DNA of 64,000 nt from Klebsiella aerogenes (GCA_029027985.1 CP119076.1:4834422-4898421), one strand, 5' to 3'; positions 51,504 to 60,590 are shown, counted from the stretch's first letter. Numbers and translations are program-made. The notes: a model not told the origin generated them from the sequence alone.

Positions 51504-52529
51504 ATGCGACGTGTTATTTATCGGTCGGTCTTTTTTGCTCTGCTTATATTGCTTTGCGTTGGGCGGGAGGTCATCGCCTGTGGTCCGGCTAATTTTTCTA
51601 GCGCCACCATTTCATTTCCAGGCACAATTAACGTATCAAAGAATGACCCCATAGGAAAAGTGCTTGTTGAGAGTGCCACTGCTACAATATCGGGTACTAT
51701 CGGTGGCCCTTGCTCGGGTACCTGGGACCTGACTCCGTGGCCAATGAATACCACCTTAACGCCCTCATCTTATCCACACACGGTTAACACAAACATTCCG
51801 GGTATAGGATTACAAGTCCAGAATACTTATTATATTTCCAATCCGAAGCCGAGCTGGAATGATGGATATTTTTCGCCAACCAACCGTTATCCAGTCTATC
51901 AAATGGTCAATCTAAAGAGTAATGAGACACTGAAAATAGACCTCACATGGGTAGGAAGATTGGTTGTCACTGGCCCTGTGTCTACCCGCGACGGAAATAC
52001 GATCACTAATATTGGTGGTCTATTATTTAACCTGACCTTCGGCCAAGGCACTGCCTTTTACATGACGAATGGGAATATGTCTATATCGACGAAGGCGACT
52101 AAGGTTATACTCGAAAGCTGCGAGATAGGAACCTCTGCCATTGAAGTCCCCATGGGAACCCATGCAATAGGCCAGCTTTCCGCCCCCGGAGACACAACGG
52201 ATCGCGTTGGCTTTAGTATCGCGCTGAGAGGCTGCGCTGACACGGTAAAAGACATCACATATCAGCTTGCGCCAGCTACCTCCGTGCTGGATGACTCACT
52301 TTCCGTTATCGCATTGGATAGCACATCCTCTGCCAAAGGGGTCGGTCTGCAATTACTCGATAACGCAGGAAAGGCACTACCGCTATCAAAAGATCAGCCA
52401 TTCAATTTCATTCCTAATCCAGCCGGTGATTACGATATCCCTCTGCAAGCCCGTTATTATCGCCTGAACCAGGCAATAAGCGGCGGGACTGCAAACACCT
52501 CCGTCACGTTTTCAGTGACGTACCAATAA
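51504..52529 (+). CDS. Fimbrial tip adhesin (two-domain, FimH-like)
   Basis: 341 residues. Signal peptide MRRVIYRSVFFALLILLCVG with cleavage near EVIA-CGP. An N-terminal domain with Cys in ACGPANFSS and GGPCSGTW is the candidate receptor-binding (lectin) domain. The C-terminal pilin domain has Cys in LESCEIG and LRGCADT and ends TFSVTYQ. The lower GC and third-base usage of the N-terminal half differ from the usher, as is common for adhesins under diversifying selection. Receptor unknown. Follows the usher by 42 bases; no minor pilin gene intervenes. Confidence 0.85.
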   Translation: MRRVIYRSVFFALLILLCVGREVIACGPANFSSATISFPGTINVSKNDPIGKVLVESATATISGTIGGPCSGTWDLTPWPMNTTLTPSSYPHTVNTNIPGIGLQVQNTYYISNPKPSWNDGYFSPTNRYPVYQMVNLKSNETLKIDLTWVGRLVVTGPVSTRDGNTITNIGGLLFNLTFGQGTAFYMTNGNMSISTKATKVILESCEIGTSAIEVPMGTHAIGQLSAPGDTTDRVGFSIALRGCADTVKDITYQLAPATSVLDDSLSVIALDSTSSAKGVGLQLLDNAGKALPLSKDQPFNFIPNPAGDYDIPLQARYYRLNQAISGGTANTSVTFSVTYQ

Positions 52530-52554
52530 CGCCGGCAACCATCGCCTTTTATTG

Positions 52555-52684
52555 CAGGAAATTTATTGCGGTCGTTGATATATTTGCCACATCATATTGC
52601 AATTTCTGCAATGTAAAATCGTGGAGTGTGCCCGTGGATTTACGCGATCTGAAAATGTTCCTGCATCTGGCCGAAAGCCGTCAT
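52555..52684 (+). repeat. Right copy of the duplicated ilvC-ilvY control region
   Basis: Partner of 46656-46786. It begins with the same CAGGAAATTTATTGCGG 25 bases after the adhesin stop and runs into the intact ilvY. Only about 80 bases upstream of ilvY are retained; the ilvC promoter side is missing from this copy. Confidence 0.85.
52597..52611. promoter_or_regulatory. IlvY operator, right copy (next to ilvY)
   Basis: TTGCAATTTCTGCAA, an inverted repeat with LysR-type spacing, lies 22 bases before the ilvY start. It probably mediates ilvY autorepression. Confidence 0.65.
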
Positions 52685-53521
52685 TTTGGCCGCAGCGCGC
52701 GGGCGATGCACGTCAGCCCTTCCACGCTCTCCCGGCAGATCCAACGGCTGGAAGACGATCTCGGTCAGCCGTTGTTTGTGCGCGATAACCGCACGGTCAC
52801 GCTCACCGAAGCTGGCGATGAGCTGCGCGTGTTTGCCCAGCAAACGCTGCTGCAATATCAACAACTACGCCACACGCTCGATCAGCAAGGGCCGTCGCTG
52901 TCGGGCGAACTGCATATTTTCTGCTCGGTGACCGCGGCGTACAGCCACCTGCCGCCGATTCTTGACCGTTTTCGCGCCGAACACCCCTCGGTGGAAATCA
53001 AACTCACCACCGGCGATGCCGCCGATGCGATGGACAAAGTGGTGACAGGAGAAGCCGATCTGGCGATTGCCGGTAAACCGGAAACGCTGCCGGGCGCGGT
53101 GGCGTTTGCCATGCTGGAGAATCTGGCCGTCGTATTGATTGCCCCGGCGCTACCGTGCCCGGTACGCAACCAGGTTTCCGTTGATGAGCCCGACTGGTCA
53201 ACGGTGCCGTTTATCATGGCCGACCAGGGGCCAGTGCGCCGCCGCATCGAACTGTGGTTCCGTCGCCATAAAATCAGCAATCCGTTGATTTACGCCACCG
53301 TGGGCGGCCACGAAGCAATGGTGTCGATGGTGGCGCTGGGCTGCGGCGTGGCGCTGATTCCCGAAATCGTGCTGGAAAACAGCCCGGAGCCGGTGCGCAA
53401 CCGCGTGATGATTTTAGAGCGCAGCGATGAGAAGACGCCTTTCGAGCTAGGCGTGTGCGCACAAAAGAAACGGCTGAATGAGCCGCTGATTAATGCGTTC
53501 TGGAAGATTATTCAGGTATGA
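52634..53521 (+). CDS. ilvY: LysR-family activator of ilvC
   Basis: 295 residues from the GTG at 52634 (MDLRDLKMFLHLAESRHF), as in E. coli; a GTG two codons earlier is possible. The winged helix occupies residues 1-60 (RSARAMHVSPSTLSRQIQRLEDDLGQ), followed by the inducer-binding domain that senses acetolactate/acetohydroxybutyrate. It activates ilvC. Normally ilvY and ilvC share one divergent promoter region; here ilvY follows a fimbrial adhesin and lies about 6 kb from ilvC. Downstream is a terminator, then a toxin-like small gene and ilvA. Confidence 0.95.
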   Translation: MDLRDLKMFLHLAESRHFGRSARAMHVSPSTLSRQIQRLEDDLGQPLFVRDNRTVTLTEAGDELRVFAQQTLLQYQQLRHTLDQQGPSLSGELHIFCSVTAAYSHLPPILDRFRAEHPSVEIKLTTGDAADAMDKVVTGEADLAIAGKPETLPGAVAFAMLENLAVVLIAPALPCPVRNQVSVDEPDWSTVPFIMADQGPVRRRIELWFRRHKISNPLIYATVGGHEAMVSMVALGCGVALIPEIVLENSPEPVRNRVMILERSDEKTPFELGVCAQKKRLNEPLINAFWKIIQV

Positions 53522-53608
53522 CAAGGAAGAGAGAAGCTGGATAAATATGTACGCGGGACAGTGATCAAATAAACCAAAGCGTTATCTGGAAAGCCGATCG
53601 CAGAACAA

Positions 53609-53646
53609 TAAAAAACCCCGCTGGTGAGGCAGGGTTCTTTATTTTT
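53609..53646 (+). terminator. Terminator of ilvY
   Basis: AAAAAACCCCGC and GGCAGGGTT flank a short loop, followed by CTTTATTTTT. It lies about 90 bases after the ilvY stop. Confidence 0.75.
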
Positions 53647-53682
53647 CGCCCTCAGGCTACAGATGGCGGCCCGAGCGGCGTT

Positions 53683-53703
53683 GTGCAACAGTGCAATTCA
53701 GCA
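53683..53703 (+). repeat. 21-base direct repeat, copy A
   Basis: Contains GCAACAGTGCAATTCAGC and is identical to 53852-53872. It lies upstream of the promoter of the toxin-like gene. Confidence 0.85.
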
Positions 53704-53732
53704 CATTTAATGCTACCCCAATTTTCCCTCTG

Positions 53733-53760
53733 TTGCAAACAGACGGCCTGGATTTATAAT
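53733..53760 (+). promoter_or_regulatory. Promoter of the toxin-like small gene
   Basis: TTGCAA (53733-53738) and TATAAT (53755-53760) are separated by 16 bases, a strong sigma-70 match. CTGTT-GCA-AACAG (53730-53742) overlaps the -35 and may be an operator. It is not a LexA box, because the gap is five bases rather than eight. The predicted leader before the peptide start is about 180 bases long. Confidence 0.65.
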
Positions 53761-53851
53761 ACAAAGCGCTGAACTGTCGCGCTCTTCACCGCACCGATTT
53801 TAAGCCCTGACTACTGGACAGGTGGTGCTGCAAGTAGTGCTCTGGTCTGGA

Positions 53852-53872
53852 GTGCAACAGTGCAATTCAGCA
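53852..53872 (+). repeat. 21-base direct repeat, copy B
   Basis: Identical to 53683-53703 and 169 bases downstream of it, within the predicted 5' leader of the toxin-like gene. Confidence 0.85.
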
Positions 53873-53945
53873 AATGTACACCCCGCGCCGACAGGCAATG
53901 TAAGGGTAAGACGCGGGCGTTGCGCTCCTTCATGAAGGAGAGCGG

Positions 53946-54035
53946 ATGGACACGCTGACGCAAAAGCTGATTGTGCTCATCGCCGTACTGGAGCTATTAC
54001 TGGCTCTGCTGCGGTTGATTGATCTGTTGAAGTGA
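53946..54035 (+). CDS. Candidate type I toxin: 29-residue hydrophobic peptide (DinQ/TisB-like)
   Basis: The frame MDTLTQKLIVLIAVLELL continues with a Leu-rich helix and ends IDLLK. It is one predicted membrane span with charged ends, like DinQ (LIALLELIRFLLQLL) and TisB. The Shine-Dalgarno AAGGAG lies inside a perfect palindrome (CTCCTTCATGAAGGAG, 53925-53940), so it would be hidden in the mRNA. A second stem pairs CCCGCG near 53882 with CGCGGG near 53912. A nine-codon upstream frame (53932) overlaps the start. Not present between ilvY and ilvA in E. coli K-12. Toxicity and an antitoxin RNA are inference. Confidence 0.65.
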   Translation: MDTLTQKLIVLIAVLELLLALLRLIDLLK

Positions 54036-54055
54036 TTCTCAGGTTGAAACGCACC

Positions 54056-54085
54056 AAAGGGGGAAACCACTTCCCCCTTTAATAA
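54056..54085. terminator. Terminator hairpin after the toxin-like gene
   Basis: AAAGGGGG (54056-54063) pairs with CCCCCTTT (54073-54080) around GAAACCACTT. It is symmetrical and could end transcription of both the small gene and, from the other side, ilvA. Confidence 0.75.
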
Positions 54086-54189
54086 AGCTCCCGAATATTT
54101 TTTCATTCTTGCTAAAAATTACGCGGTGATCGTCAAACCACGCTTTGTCGTTTTCGATACGTACCTGTTGGAGAAAATCGAGGCCCTCT

Positions 54190-54207
54190 GGCGCGAATCA
54201 TCGCGCC
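54190..54207 (-). other. Hairpin after ilvA
   Basis: GGCGCGA (54190-54196) pairs with TCGCGCC (54201-54207) with a four-base loop, 23 bases after the ilvA stop. No U-tract follows at once, so it may act as a 3' stabiliser ahead of the stronger hairpin at 54056-54080. Confidence 0.5.
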
Positions 54208-54229
54208 CTGGTTTGAGGCAAAATAACGG

Positions 54230-55774
54230 CTATCCCGCCAGGAAAAACCTGAACGCCGGGTTATTCGTCTCGTCGTGGCACTCATAACCCAGTTCATTGA
54301 GTCGGGTTTCGAAATCCGGTTCGTTCTCGCCCAGTTCGAACGCCGCCAGCACGCGGCCATAGTCAGTGCCGTGGCTACGATAGTGGAACAGGGAAATATT
54401 CCAGTGCGTGCCTAAGGTATACAGAAACTTGAGTAGCGCGCCGGGAGATTCCGGGAATTCAAAGCTGTAGAGACGTTCCTGCAACGGTTTCGACGGACGG
54501 CCGCCGACCATGTAGCGCACGTGCAGCTTTGCCATTTCATCGTCGGAGAGATCCACCACGCTGTAACCGCCATCGCTCAACAACTGCAGGATCTCTTTGC
54601 GTTCCTCCAGGCCGCGGCTCAGGCGCACGCCGACAAAAATACAAGCGTTTTTCGCATCGGCGAAGCGATAGTTGAACTCGGTGACCGAACGCCCGCCTAA
54701 CAGTTGGCAGAATTTCAGGAAGCTACCCTTCTCTTCCGGGATGGTCACCGCCAACAGCGCTTCACGTTGTTCCCCCAGCTCGCAGCGTTCGGAAACGTAG
54801 CGCAGGCCGTGGAAGTTGACGTTCGCACCGGAAAGCACGTGCGCCAGGCGTTCACCGCGAATGTTGTGCTGGGCGATGTATTTTTTCATTCCCGCCAGCG
54901 CCAGCGCGCCGGAAGGCTCCGCCACCGCACGCACGTCTTCGAACAGGTCTTTCATCGCCGCGCAGATCGCATCGCTATCCACGGTGATGATGTCGTCGAG
55001 ATACTCCTGACACAGACGGAAAGTTTCGTCGCCAATGCGTTTGACCGCTACGCCTTCGGCAAAGAGGCCAACGCGCGGCAGATCCACCGGATGGCCAGCA
55101 TCCAGCGCCGCCTTCAGACAGGCAGAATCTTCCGCTTCCACGGCGATGACTTTAATTTGCGGCATCAGCTGTTTGATCAACACCGCCACGCCCGCTGCCA
55201 GACCGCCGCCGCCGACCGGTACGAATACGCGGTCAATGTGGGCATCCTGCTGCAGCAGTTCCAGCGCCAGGGTACCCTGACCGGCGATCACCATCGGGTG
55301 ATCGAACGGCGGCACCCAGGTAAAGCCCTGTTGCTGCGCCAACTCAATCGCCCGGGCTTTCGCTTCGTCAAAGTTAGCGCCGTGCAGCAGCACTTCGCCG
55401 CCAAAACCGCGAACGGCGTCAACTTTGATATCAGCGGTCGCCACCGGCATCACGATCAGCGCCTTAACGCCAAGCCGGGAGGCAGAAAACGCCACCCCTT
55501 GCGCATGGTTACCCGCCGAAGCCGTAATCACGCCATTCGATTTTTGTTCCGCCGTCAGGCCGGACATCATCGCGTAGGCGCCGCGCAGCTTAAAGCTATG
55601 CACTGGCTGGCGGTCTTCGCGTTTCACCAGAATAACGTTATCGAGGCGCGAAGAGAGCTTGTCCATTTTTTGCAGCGGCGTTTTCTGCACCGCTTCATAA
55701 ACCGGCGCGCGCAGTACCGCACGGAGATATTCCGCCCCCTCGGGGGCGGCGGATAGGGGTTGCGACTCGGCCAT
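54230..55774 (-). CDS. ilvA: Threonine deaminase (biosynthetic)
   Basis: 514 residues from MAESQPLSAAPEGAEYL (ATG 55772-55774); an ATG directly before it, overlapping the ilvD stop, is the alternative. It converts threonine to 2-oxobutanoate, the first committed step to isoleucine. The PLP Lys is in HSFKLRGAYAM near residue 62, the glycine loop is VPVGGGGLAAG, and two ACT-like regulatory domains at the C-terminus bind isoleucine and valine. Last gene of ilvLXGMEDA. Confidence 0.97.
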   Translation of the reverse strand: MAESQPLSAAPEGAEYLRAVLRAPVYEAVQKTPLQKMDKLSSRLDNVILVKREDRQPVHSFKLRGAYAMMSGLTAEQKSNGVITASAGNHAQGVAFSASRLGVKALIVMPVATADIKVDAVRGFGGEVLLHGANFDEAKARAIELAQQQGFTWVPPFDHPMVIAGQGTLALELLQQDAHIDRVFVPVGGGGLAAGVAVLIKQLMPQIKVIAVEAEDSACLKAALDAGHPVDLPRVGLFAEGVAVKRIGDETFRLCQEYLDDIITVDSDAICAAMKDLFEDVRAVAEPSGALALAGMKKYIAQHNIRGERLAHVLSGANVNFHGLRYVSERCELGEQREALLAVTIPEEKGSFLKFCQLLGGRSVTEFNYRFADAKNACIFVGVRLSRGLEERKEILQLLSDGGYSVVDLSDDEMAKLHVRYMVGGRPSKPLQERLYSFEFPESPGALLKFLYTLGTHWNISLFHYRSHGTDYGRVLAAFELGENEPDFETRLNELGYECHDETNNPAFRFFLAG

Positions 55775-55776
55775 CA

Positions 55777-57627
55777 TTAACCCCCAAGTTTTGATTTATC
55801 GCGCACGGCGCCTTTGTCGGCGCTGGTCGCGAGGCTCGCGTAAGCGCGCAGCGCGAAGGAGACCTGACGTTCGCGATCTTTCGGCGTCCACGCCTTATCA
55901 CCACGCGCTTCCTGCGCTTCACGACGGGCAGCAATTTCCGCATCGCTCAGCTGCAACTGGATGCCGCGGTTCGGGATATCAATAGCAATCAAGTCGCCAT
56001 CTTCGATGATCGCGATATTGCCGCCGCTCGCTGCTTCCGGCGATACGTGGCCAATAGAAAGCCCCGAGGTGCCGCCAGAGAAACGGCCATCGGTGATCAG
56101 CGCGCACGCTTTGCCGAGGCCCATAGACTTCAGGAAGGTTGTCGGGTAGAGCATTTCCTGCATCCCCGGCCCGCCTTTCGGCCCTTCATAGCGGATAACC
56201 ACAACGTCGCCTTCCACCACTTTGCCGCCAAGGATGGCCTCAACCGCCTCATCCTGGCTCTCATACACTTTCGCCGGGCCGGTGAACTTCAGAATGCTAT
56301 CGTCCACGCCTGCGGTTTTCACGATACAACCGTTTTCGGCAAAGTTGCCGTACAGAACCGCCAGACCGCCGTCTTTGCTGTAAGCGTGCTCCAGAGAACG
56401 GATGCAACCTTCAGCGCGATCGTCATCAAGGGTGTCCCAACGGCAGTCCTGCGAGAACGCCTGAGTGGTGCGAATACCCGCCGGGCCCGCACGGAACATC
56501 TGTTTCACCGCATCATCCTGGGTCTGCATCACATCGTAACGCTCAAGGGTTTGCGGCAACGTCAGGCCAAGAATATTTTTCACCTCGCGGTTCAGCAGAC
56601 CGGCGCGATCTAACTCGCCGAGGATCCCCAGAACGCCGCCGGCGCGGTGCACGTCTTCCATATGGTATTTCTGCGTACTCGGCGCCACTTTACACAGCTG
56701 CGGTACCTTGCGGGACAGTTTATCGATATCGCTCATGGTGAAGTCGATCTCGGCTTCCTGCGCCGCAGCTAACAGGTGCAGAACCGTGTTGGTCGAGCCG
56801 CCCATGGCGATATCCAACGTCATGGCGTTTTCGAATGCCGCCTTACTGGCGATATTGCGCGGCAGCGCGGAAGCGTCATCCTGCTCGTAGTAACGCTTGG
56901 TCAGTTCGACGATGCGCTTACCGGCGTTGAGGAACAGCGTTTTACGATCGGCGTGAGTCGCCAGCAGAGAACCGTTACCCGGCTGCGATAAACCTAATGC
57001 TTCGGTCAGGCAGTTCATGGAGTTAGCAGTAAACATCCCTGAACAAGAACCACAGGTTGGACAGGCGGAACGCTCCACCTGGTTGCTCTGATCGTCGGAT
57101 ACTTTCGGGTCCGCGCCCTGAATCATGGCATCCACCAGATCCAGTTTGATAATTTTGTCAGACAGTTTGGTCTTCCCGGCTTCCATTGGGCCGCCGGAAA
57201 CGAAAATCACCGGAATATTCAGGCGCAGAGAAGCCATCAGCATCCCCGGGGTGATTTTATCGCAGTTGGAAATGCAGACCATCGCATCGGCGCAGTGGGC
57301 GTTGACCATGTACTCTACCGAGTCAGCGATCAGCTCACGAGATGGCAGTGAATAGAGCATCCCCCCGTGACCCATGGCGATCCCATCATCCACTGCGATC
57401 GTGTTGAATTCTTTAGCGACGCCGCCTGCAGCTTCAATTTGCTCGGCAACCAGTTTACCGAGATCGCGCAGGTGCACGTGCCCCGGCACAAACTGGGTAA
57501 AGGAGTTGACGACAGCGATGATCGGTTTACCGAAATCATCATCGGTCATCCCGGTTGCGCGCCACAGCGCGCGGGCGCCCGCCATATTGCGGCCATGTGT
57601 GGTGGTGGCGGAACGGTACTTAGGCAT
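55777..57627 (-). CDS. ilvD: Dihydroxy-acid dehydratase
   Basis: 616 residues from [21 protein letters not shown] (ATG 57625-57627), the E. coli length; 18 in-frame codons upstream are not conserved. It dehydrates dihydroxy acids to branched 2-oxo acids using a labile [4Fe-4S] cluster. Cluster and metal ligands lie in [26 protein letters not shown] and the C-terminal [16 protein letters not shown]. Stop touches ilvA (TAATG). Confidence 0.97.
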   Translation of the reverse strand: MPKYRSATTTHGRNMAGARALWRATGMTDDDFGKPIIAVVNSFTQFVPGHVHLRDLGKLVAEQIEAAGGVAKEFNTIAVDDGIAMGHGGMLYSLPSRELIADSVEYMVNAHCADAMVCISNCDKITPGMLMASLRLNIPVIFVSGGPMEAGKTKLSDKIIKLDLVDAMIQGADPKVSDDQSNQVERSACPTCGSCSGMFTANSMNCLTEALGLSQPGNGSLLATHADRKTLFLNAGKRIVELTKRYYEQDDASALPRNIASKAAFENAMTLDIAMGGSTNTVLHLLAAAQEAEIDFTMSDIDKLSRKVPQLCKVAPSTQKYHMEDVHRAGGVLGILGELDRAGLLNREVKNILGLTLPQTLERYDVMQTQDDAVKQMFRAGPAGIRTTQAFSQDCRWDTLDDDRAEGCIRSLEHAYSKDGGLAVLYGNFAENGCIVKTAGVDDSILKFTGPAKVYESQDEAVEAILGGKVVEGDVVVIRYEGPKGGPGMQEMLYPTTFLKSMGLGKACALITDGRFSGGTSGLSIGHVSPEAASGGNIAIIEDGDLIAIDIPNRGIQLQLSDAEIAARREAQEARGDKAWTPKDRERQVSFALRAYASLATSADKGAVRDKSKLGG

Positions 57628-57687
57628 GCTCTTTTTACTCCCATCATTGTTTATGCAATGGGACGGTGCGTGCCGTCCCATTTTTAA

Positions 57688-58617
57688 TTACTGACTTACC
57701 GGATCCAACCAGCCCCATTTATCTTCCGTTTCACCGGTGAAGAGGCCAAAGAATGCTTCCTGAATACGTTTAGTCACCGGGCCGCGGCGGCCTTCGCCGA
57801 CCTGAATGCCGTCAACGCTGCGTACTGGGGTGATTTCCGCGGCGGTACCGGACATGAAGACTTCATCCGCCAGGTACAGAGATTCACGGGACAGCACCTG
57901 TTCACGCACTTCGATACCCAGGTCCTTCGCCAGCTTGATAATGGCGTCGCGGGTAATGCCCGGCAGGGCGGAAGAGGTAAATGGCGGGGTAAACAGCACG
58001 CCATCTTTCACTTCAAACAAGTTTTCGCCCGCGCCTTCAGAGATATAACCGTTAACATCCAACGCGATACCTTCCTGATAACCATGACGACGCGCTTCGC
58101 TACCAACCAGCAGTGAGGAGAGATAGTTACCGCCCGCTTTTGCCGCGGTTGGGATGGTGTTCGGCGCCGCACGGTTCCAGGAAGAAACCATCGCATCGAT
58201 CCCCTGCTCCAGCGCTTCCGCGCCAAGGTATGCTCCCCACGGGAACGCCGCGATGATCACGTCAGTGTTGTAACCGTCCGGCGGGTTAACGCCCATGCCG
58301 ACATCGCCAACAAAGACTAACGGACGGATATAGGCGCTGGTCAGCTTATTGGTGCGGATAACTTCGCGGCAGGCTTCCATAAGCTCATCAACACTCTGAG
58401 AAACCGGGAAACGGTAGATTTTGGCTGAGTCATGCAGACGCTGCATATGTTCACGATGGCGGAACACCACTGGTCCTTTGTGAGAATCGTAGCAGCGGAT
58501 ACCTTCGAACACCGAAGTCCCGTAGTGCAGCGCGTGAGACATCACGTGCACTTTTGCCTCGCCCCATGGGGTCATCTCGCCATTGAACCAAATGTAATCA
58601 GCTTTCTTCGTCGTCAT
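57688..58617 (-). CDS. ilvE: Branched-chain amino acid aminotransferase
   Basis: 309 residues, fold-type IV PLP enzyme, performing the last step to valine, leucine and isoleucine. The PLP Lys is in TAAKAGGNYLSSLL (about residue 160), and the family signature DEVFMSGTAAEITPVRSVDGI is complete. It sits 20 bases after ilvM and about 60 before ilvD, in the standard operon order. Confidence 0.97.
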   Translation of the reverse strand: MTTKKADYIWFNGEMTPWGEAKVHVMSHALHYGTSVFEGIRCYDSHKGPVVFRHREHMQRLHDSAKIYRFPVSQSVDELMEACREVIRTNKLTSAYIRPLVFVGDVGMGVNPPDGYNTDVIIAAFPWGAYLGAEALEQGIDAMVSSWNRAAPNTIPTAAKAGGNYLSSLLVGSEARRHGYQEGIALDVNGYISEGAGENLFEVKDGVLFTPPFTSSALPGITRDAIIKLAKDLGIEVREQVLSRESLYLADEVFMSGTAAEITPVRSVDGIQVGEGRRGPVTKRIQEAFFGLFTGETEDKWGWLDPVSQ

Positions 58618-58636
58618 TTTTGTTATTCCTCTGCGC

Positions 58637-58894
58637 TTAAGCGCGGATCTGTTGTGATGTGGGTTGCTGGATCTCGACGCAGGCGACGTCTACCAGTTTG
58701 CGTAACTGACTAAACAGTAATTCGACGGGCCGCTGGCTGGCAACGGTCAGTTCGATATTTATGTTCTGGGCATCCGCCGCGGTTTCCATATTCATGGAGC
58801 AGATCTGAAAGCCACGGTGACGCACGACGCGCAGCACGCGTTCTAAGGTTTCGGGGTTGAAGCGAGCCTGTAAAGCGACCTGATGTTGCATCAT
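58637..58894 (-). CDS. ilvM: Acetolactate synthase II small (regulatory) subunit
   Basis: 85 residues, the usual length, with an ACT-domain core ([25 protein letters not shown]). It pairs with IlvG to make valine-resistant acetolactate synthase II. Start overlaps the ilvG stop by four bases, so the subunits are translationally coupled. Confidence 0.95.
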   Translation of the reverse strand: MMQHQVALQARFNPETLERVLRVVRHRGFQICSMNMETAADAQNINIELTVASQRPVELLFSQLRKLVDVACVEIQQPTSQQIRA

Positions 58895-60537
58895 GATAAT
58901 TTCTCCAGCATTTCTGCATTACTGGCGCCGGGCGGCACCAACGGCCAGACATTCTCAAGTTCGTCGATTGAGACATGAAGCAGATATGGCCCCTGGCTCG
59001 AAAGCATGGTGTCGAGTGCCGCTTCAACCTGGTCTTTACGGGTGATGTGTTGGCCAGGAATGCCGAAGGCGCTGGCCAGGGTCAGGAAATCAGGGTTATC
59101 GGTGAGCGTGGTTTCGCTGTAACGCTCCTGGAAGAACAGCTGCTGCCACTGGCGAACCATACCTAAACGTTGGTTATCCAACAGCACGATTTTCAACGGC
59201 AGCTGCTTGCGCTTAACGGTGCCCAACTCTTGCACGTTCATCATGAAAGAACCATCGCCGGAGATACAGATAACGGTATCGTCCGGGCGAGCAACCTGCG
59301 CGCCGACAGCGGCCGGCAGGCCAAAGCCCATGGTGCCCAGCCCACTGGAGGTGATGAAGTTTTCCGGACGGGTATAGGTCATATGCTGAGCCGACCACAT
59401 CTGGTGCTGGCCAACATCGGTGGTCACGACGCAATCCGCCGGTTTGCGATCGGAAAGCTGCTTCAGCAGCAACGGCGCGTAGATGGCCTCGCCAGGGTGA
59501 TCGTAGCGCCAGGCGTGCTCCGCACGCAGCTGAGCATTGTGCTCGCGCCAGGTATCGATAGATAACGGCTGCTTCAGCGCTGGCAGCATCGCGTTCAAAT
59601 CGCCGGTTAAGGCAATGTGCGCCTGGCGCAGTTTGTTCAATTCAGCCGGATCGATATCCATATGAATTACTTTGGCGTGCGGGGCAAAGGTGTTCAGCTT
59701 GCCGGTCACCCGGTCATCAAAACGCGCACCGACGGCGATCAACAGATCACACTGCTGAACCGCCAGGTTTGCCGCCTTGGTGCCGTGCATTCCCAACATC
59801 CCGAGATAGTACGGGTAATCCGCTTCTACGGCGCCCAGCCCTTTCAGGGTGCAGGTTACCGGCATCTGCGTAACAGACAGAAACTCGCGCAGAGCCGGTA
59901 CTGCCTGCGCCATTCCGACACCACCGCCCACGTACAGCATCGGTTTGTGGGACTGAGCAATCATCGCTAATGCCTGTTCGACTTCCGCGTAAGGGAACTC
60001 AACATCGTCAGGTACGGTCGAGAAATGCGGGTCCAGCTCACCTTTCGCCAGCTGGATATCCTTCGGGATATCCACCAGTACCGGGCCGGGGCGGCCTGAG
60101 TTTGCCACCAGGAAAGCTTCAGCAATCACGCGCGGCAGTTCTTCCAACGATTGCACCAGGAAACTGTGTTTGGTGCAGGCCAGCGATAACCCAAGAACGT
60201 CCACTTCCTGAAAAGCATCGGTACCGATAAACGGCGCTGCCACCTGACCGGTGATCGCAACGACGGGAACGGAATCAAGCAGCGCGTCAGCAAGACCAGT
60301 GATCAGGTTGGTGGCGCCAGGGCCGGAAGTGGCGATGCAGACCCCAGTTTTGCCAGTGGCGCGAGCATAACCGATGGCGGCCATCGCGGCTCCCTGTTCG
60401 TGACGACACAGTAGGTGTTCCACGCCGCCGTCATACAACGCATCGTAAACCGGCATAATTGCGCCACCCGGGTAGCCAAATACCGTATCGACACCCTGTG
60501 CTCGCAAAGCATGTACCACCCACTGCGCCCCGTTCAT
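58891..60537 (-). CDS. ilvG: Acetolactate synthase II large subunit (intact)
   Basis: 548 residues, full length, unlike E. coli K-12 where ilvG is frame-shifted. ThDP-dependent enzyme. [15 protein letters not shown] holds the active-site region, [15 protein letters not shown] the catalytic Glu, and [21 protein letters not shown] the ThDP/Mg motif. It makes acetolactate and acetohydroxybutyrate and is insensitive to valine. Overlaps ilvM by four bases; follows ilvX by two bases. Confidence 0.97.
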   Translation of the reverse strand: MNGAQWVVHALRAQGVDTVFGYPGGAIMPVYDALYDGGVEHLLCRHEQGAAMAAIGYARATGKTGVCIATSGPGATNLITGLADALLDSVPVVAITGQVAAPFIGTDAFQEVDVLGLSLACTKHSFLVQSLEELPRVIAEAFLVANSGRPGPVLVDIPKDIQLAKGELDPHFSTVPDDVEFPYAEVEQALAMIAQSHKPMLYVGGGVGMAQAVPALREFLSVTQMPVTCTLKGLGAVEADYPYYLGMLGMHGTKAANLAVQQCDLLIAVGARFDDRVTGKLNTFAPHAKVIHMDIDPAELNKLRQAHIALTGDLNAMLPALKQPLSIDTWREHNAQLRAEHAWRYDHPGEAIYAPLLLKQLSDRKPADCVVTTDVGQHQMWSAQHMTYTRPENFITSSGLGTMGFGLPAAVGAQVARPDDTVICISGDGSFMMNVQELGTVKRKQLPLKIVLLDNQRLGMVRQWQQLFFQERYSETTLTDNPDFLTLASAFGIPGQHITRKDQVEAALDTMLSSQGPYLLHVSIDELENVWPLVPPGASNAEMLEKLS

Positions 60538-60539
60538 AG

Positions 60540-60590
60540 TTAGTTCCCCGTCATAGATCGGGAGAAACAGAATTTTGTGCTAAAACTCAT
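60540..60590 (-). CDS. ilvX: Small protein IlvX
   Basis: 16 residues, [16 protein letters not shown], against [16 protein letters not shown] in E. coli K-12 as recalled. A GAGGAG ribosome site lies just upstream. It ends two bases before ilvG, so it may couple translation from the attenuated leader into ilvG. Function unknown. Confidence 0.85.
   Translation of the reverse strand: MSFSTKFCFSRSMTGN

Noticed and set aside
53730-53742. LexA box controlling the toxin-like gene
   Set aside because: CTGT and ACAG are only five bases apart; LexA needs eight.
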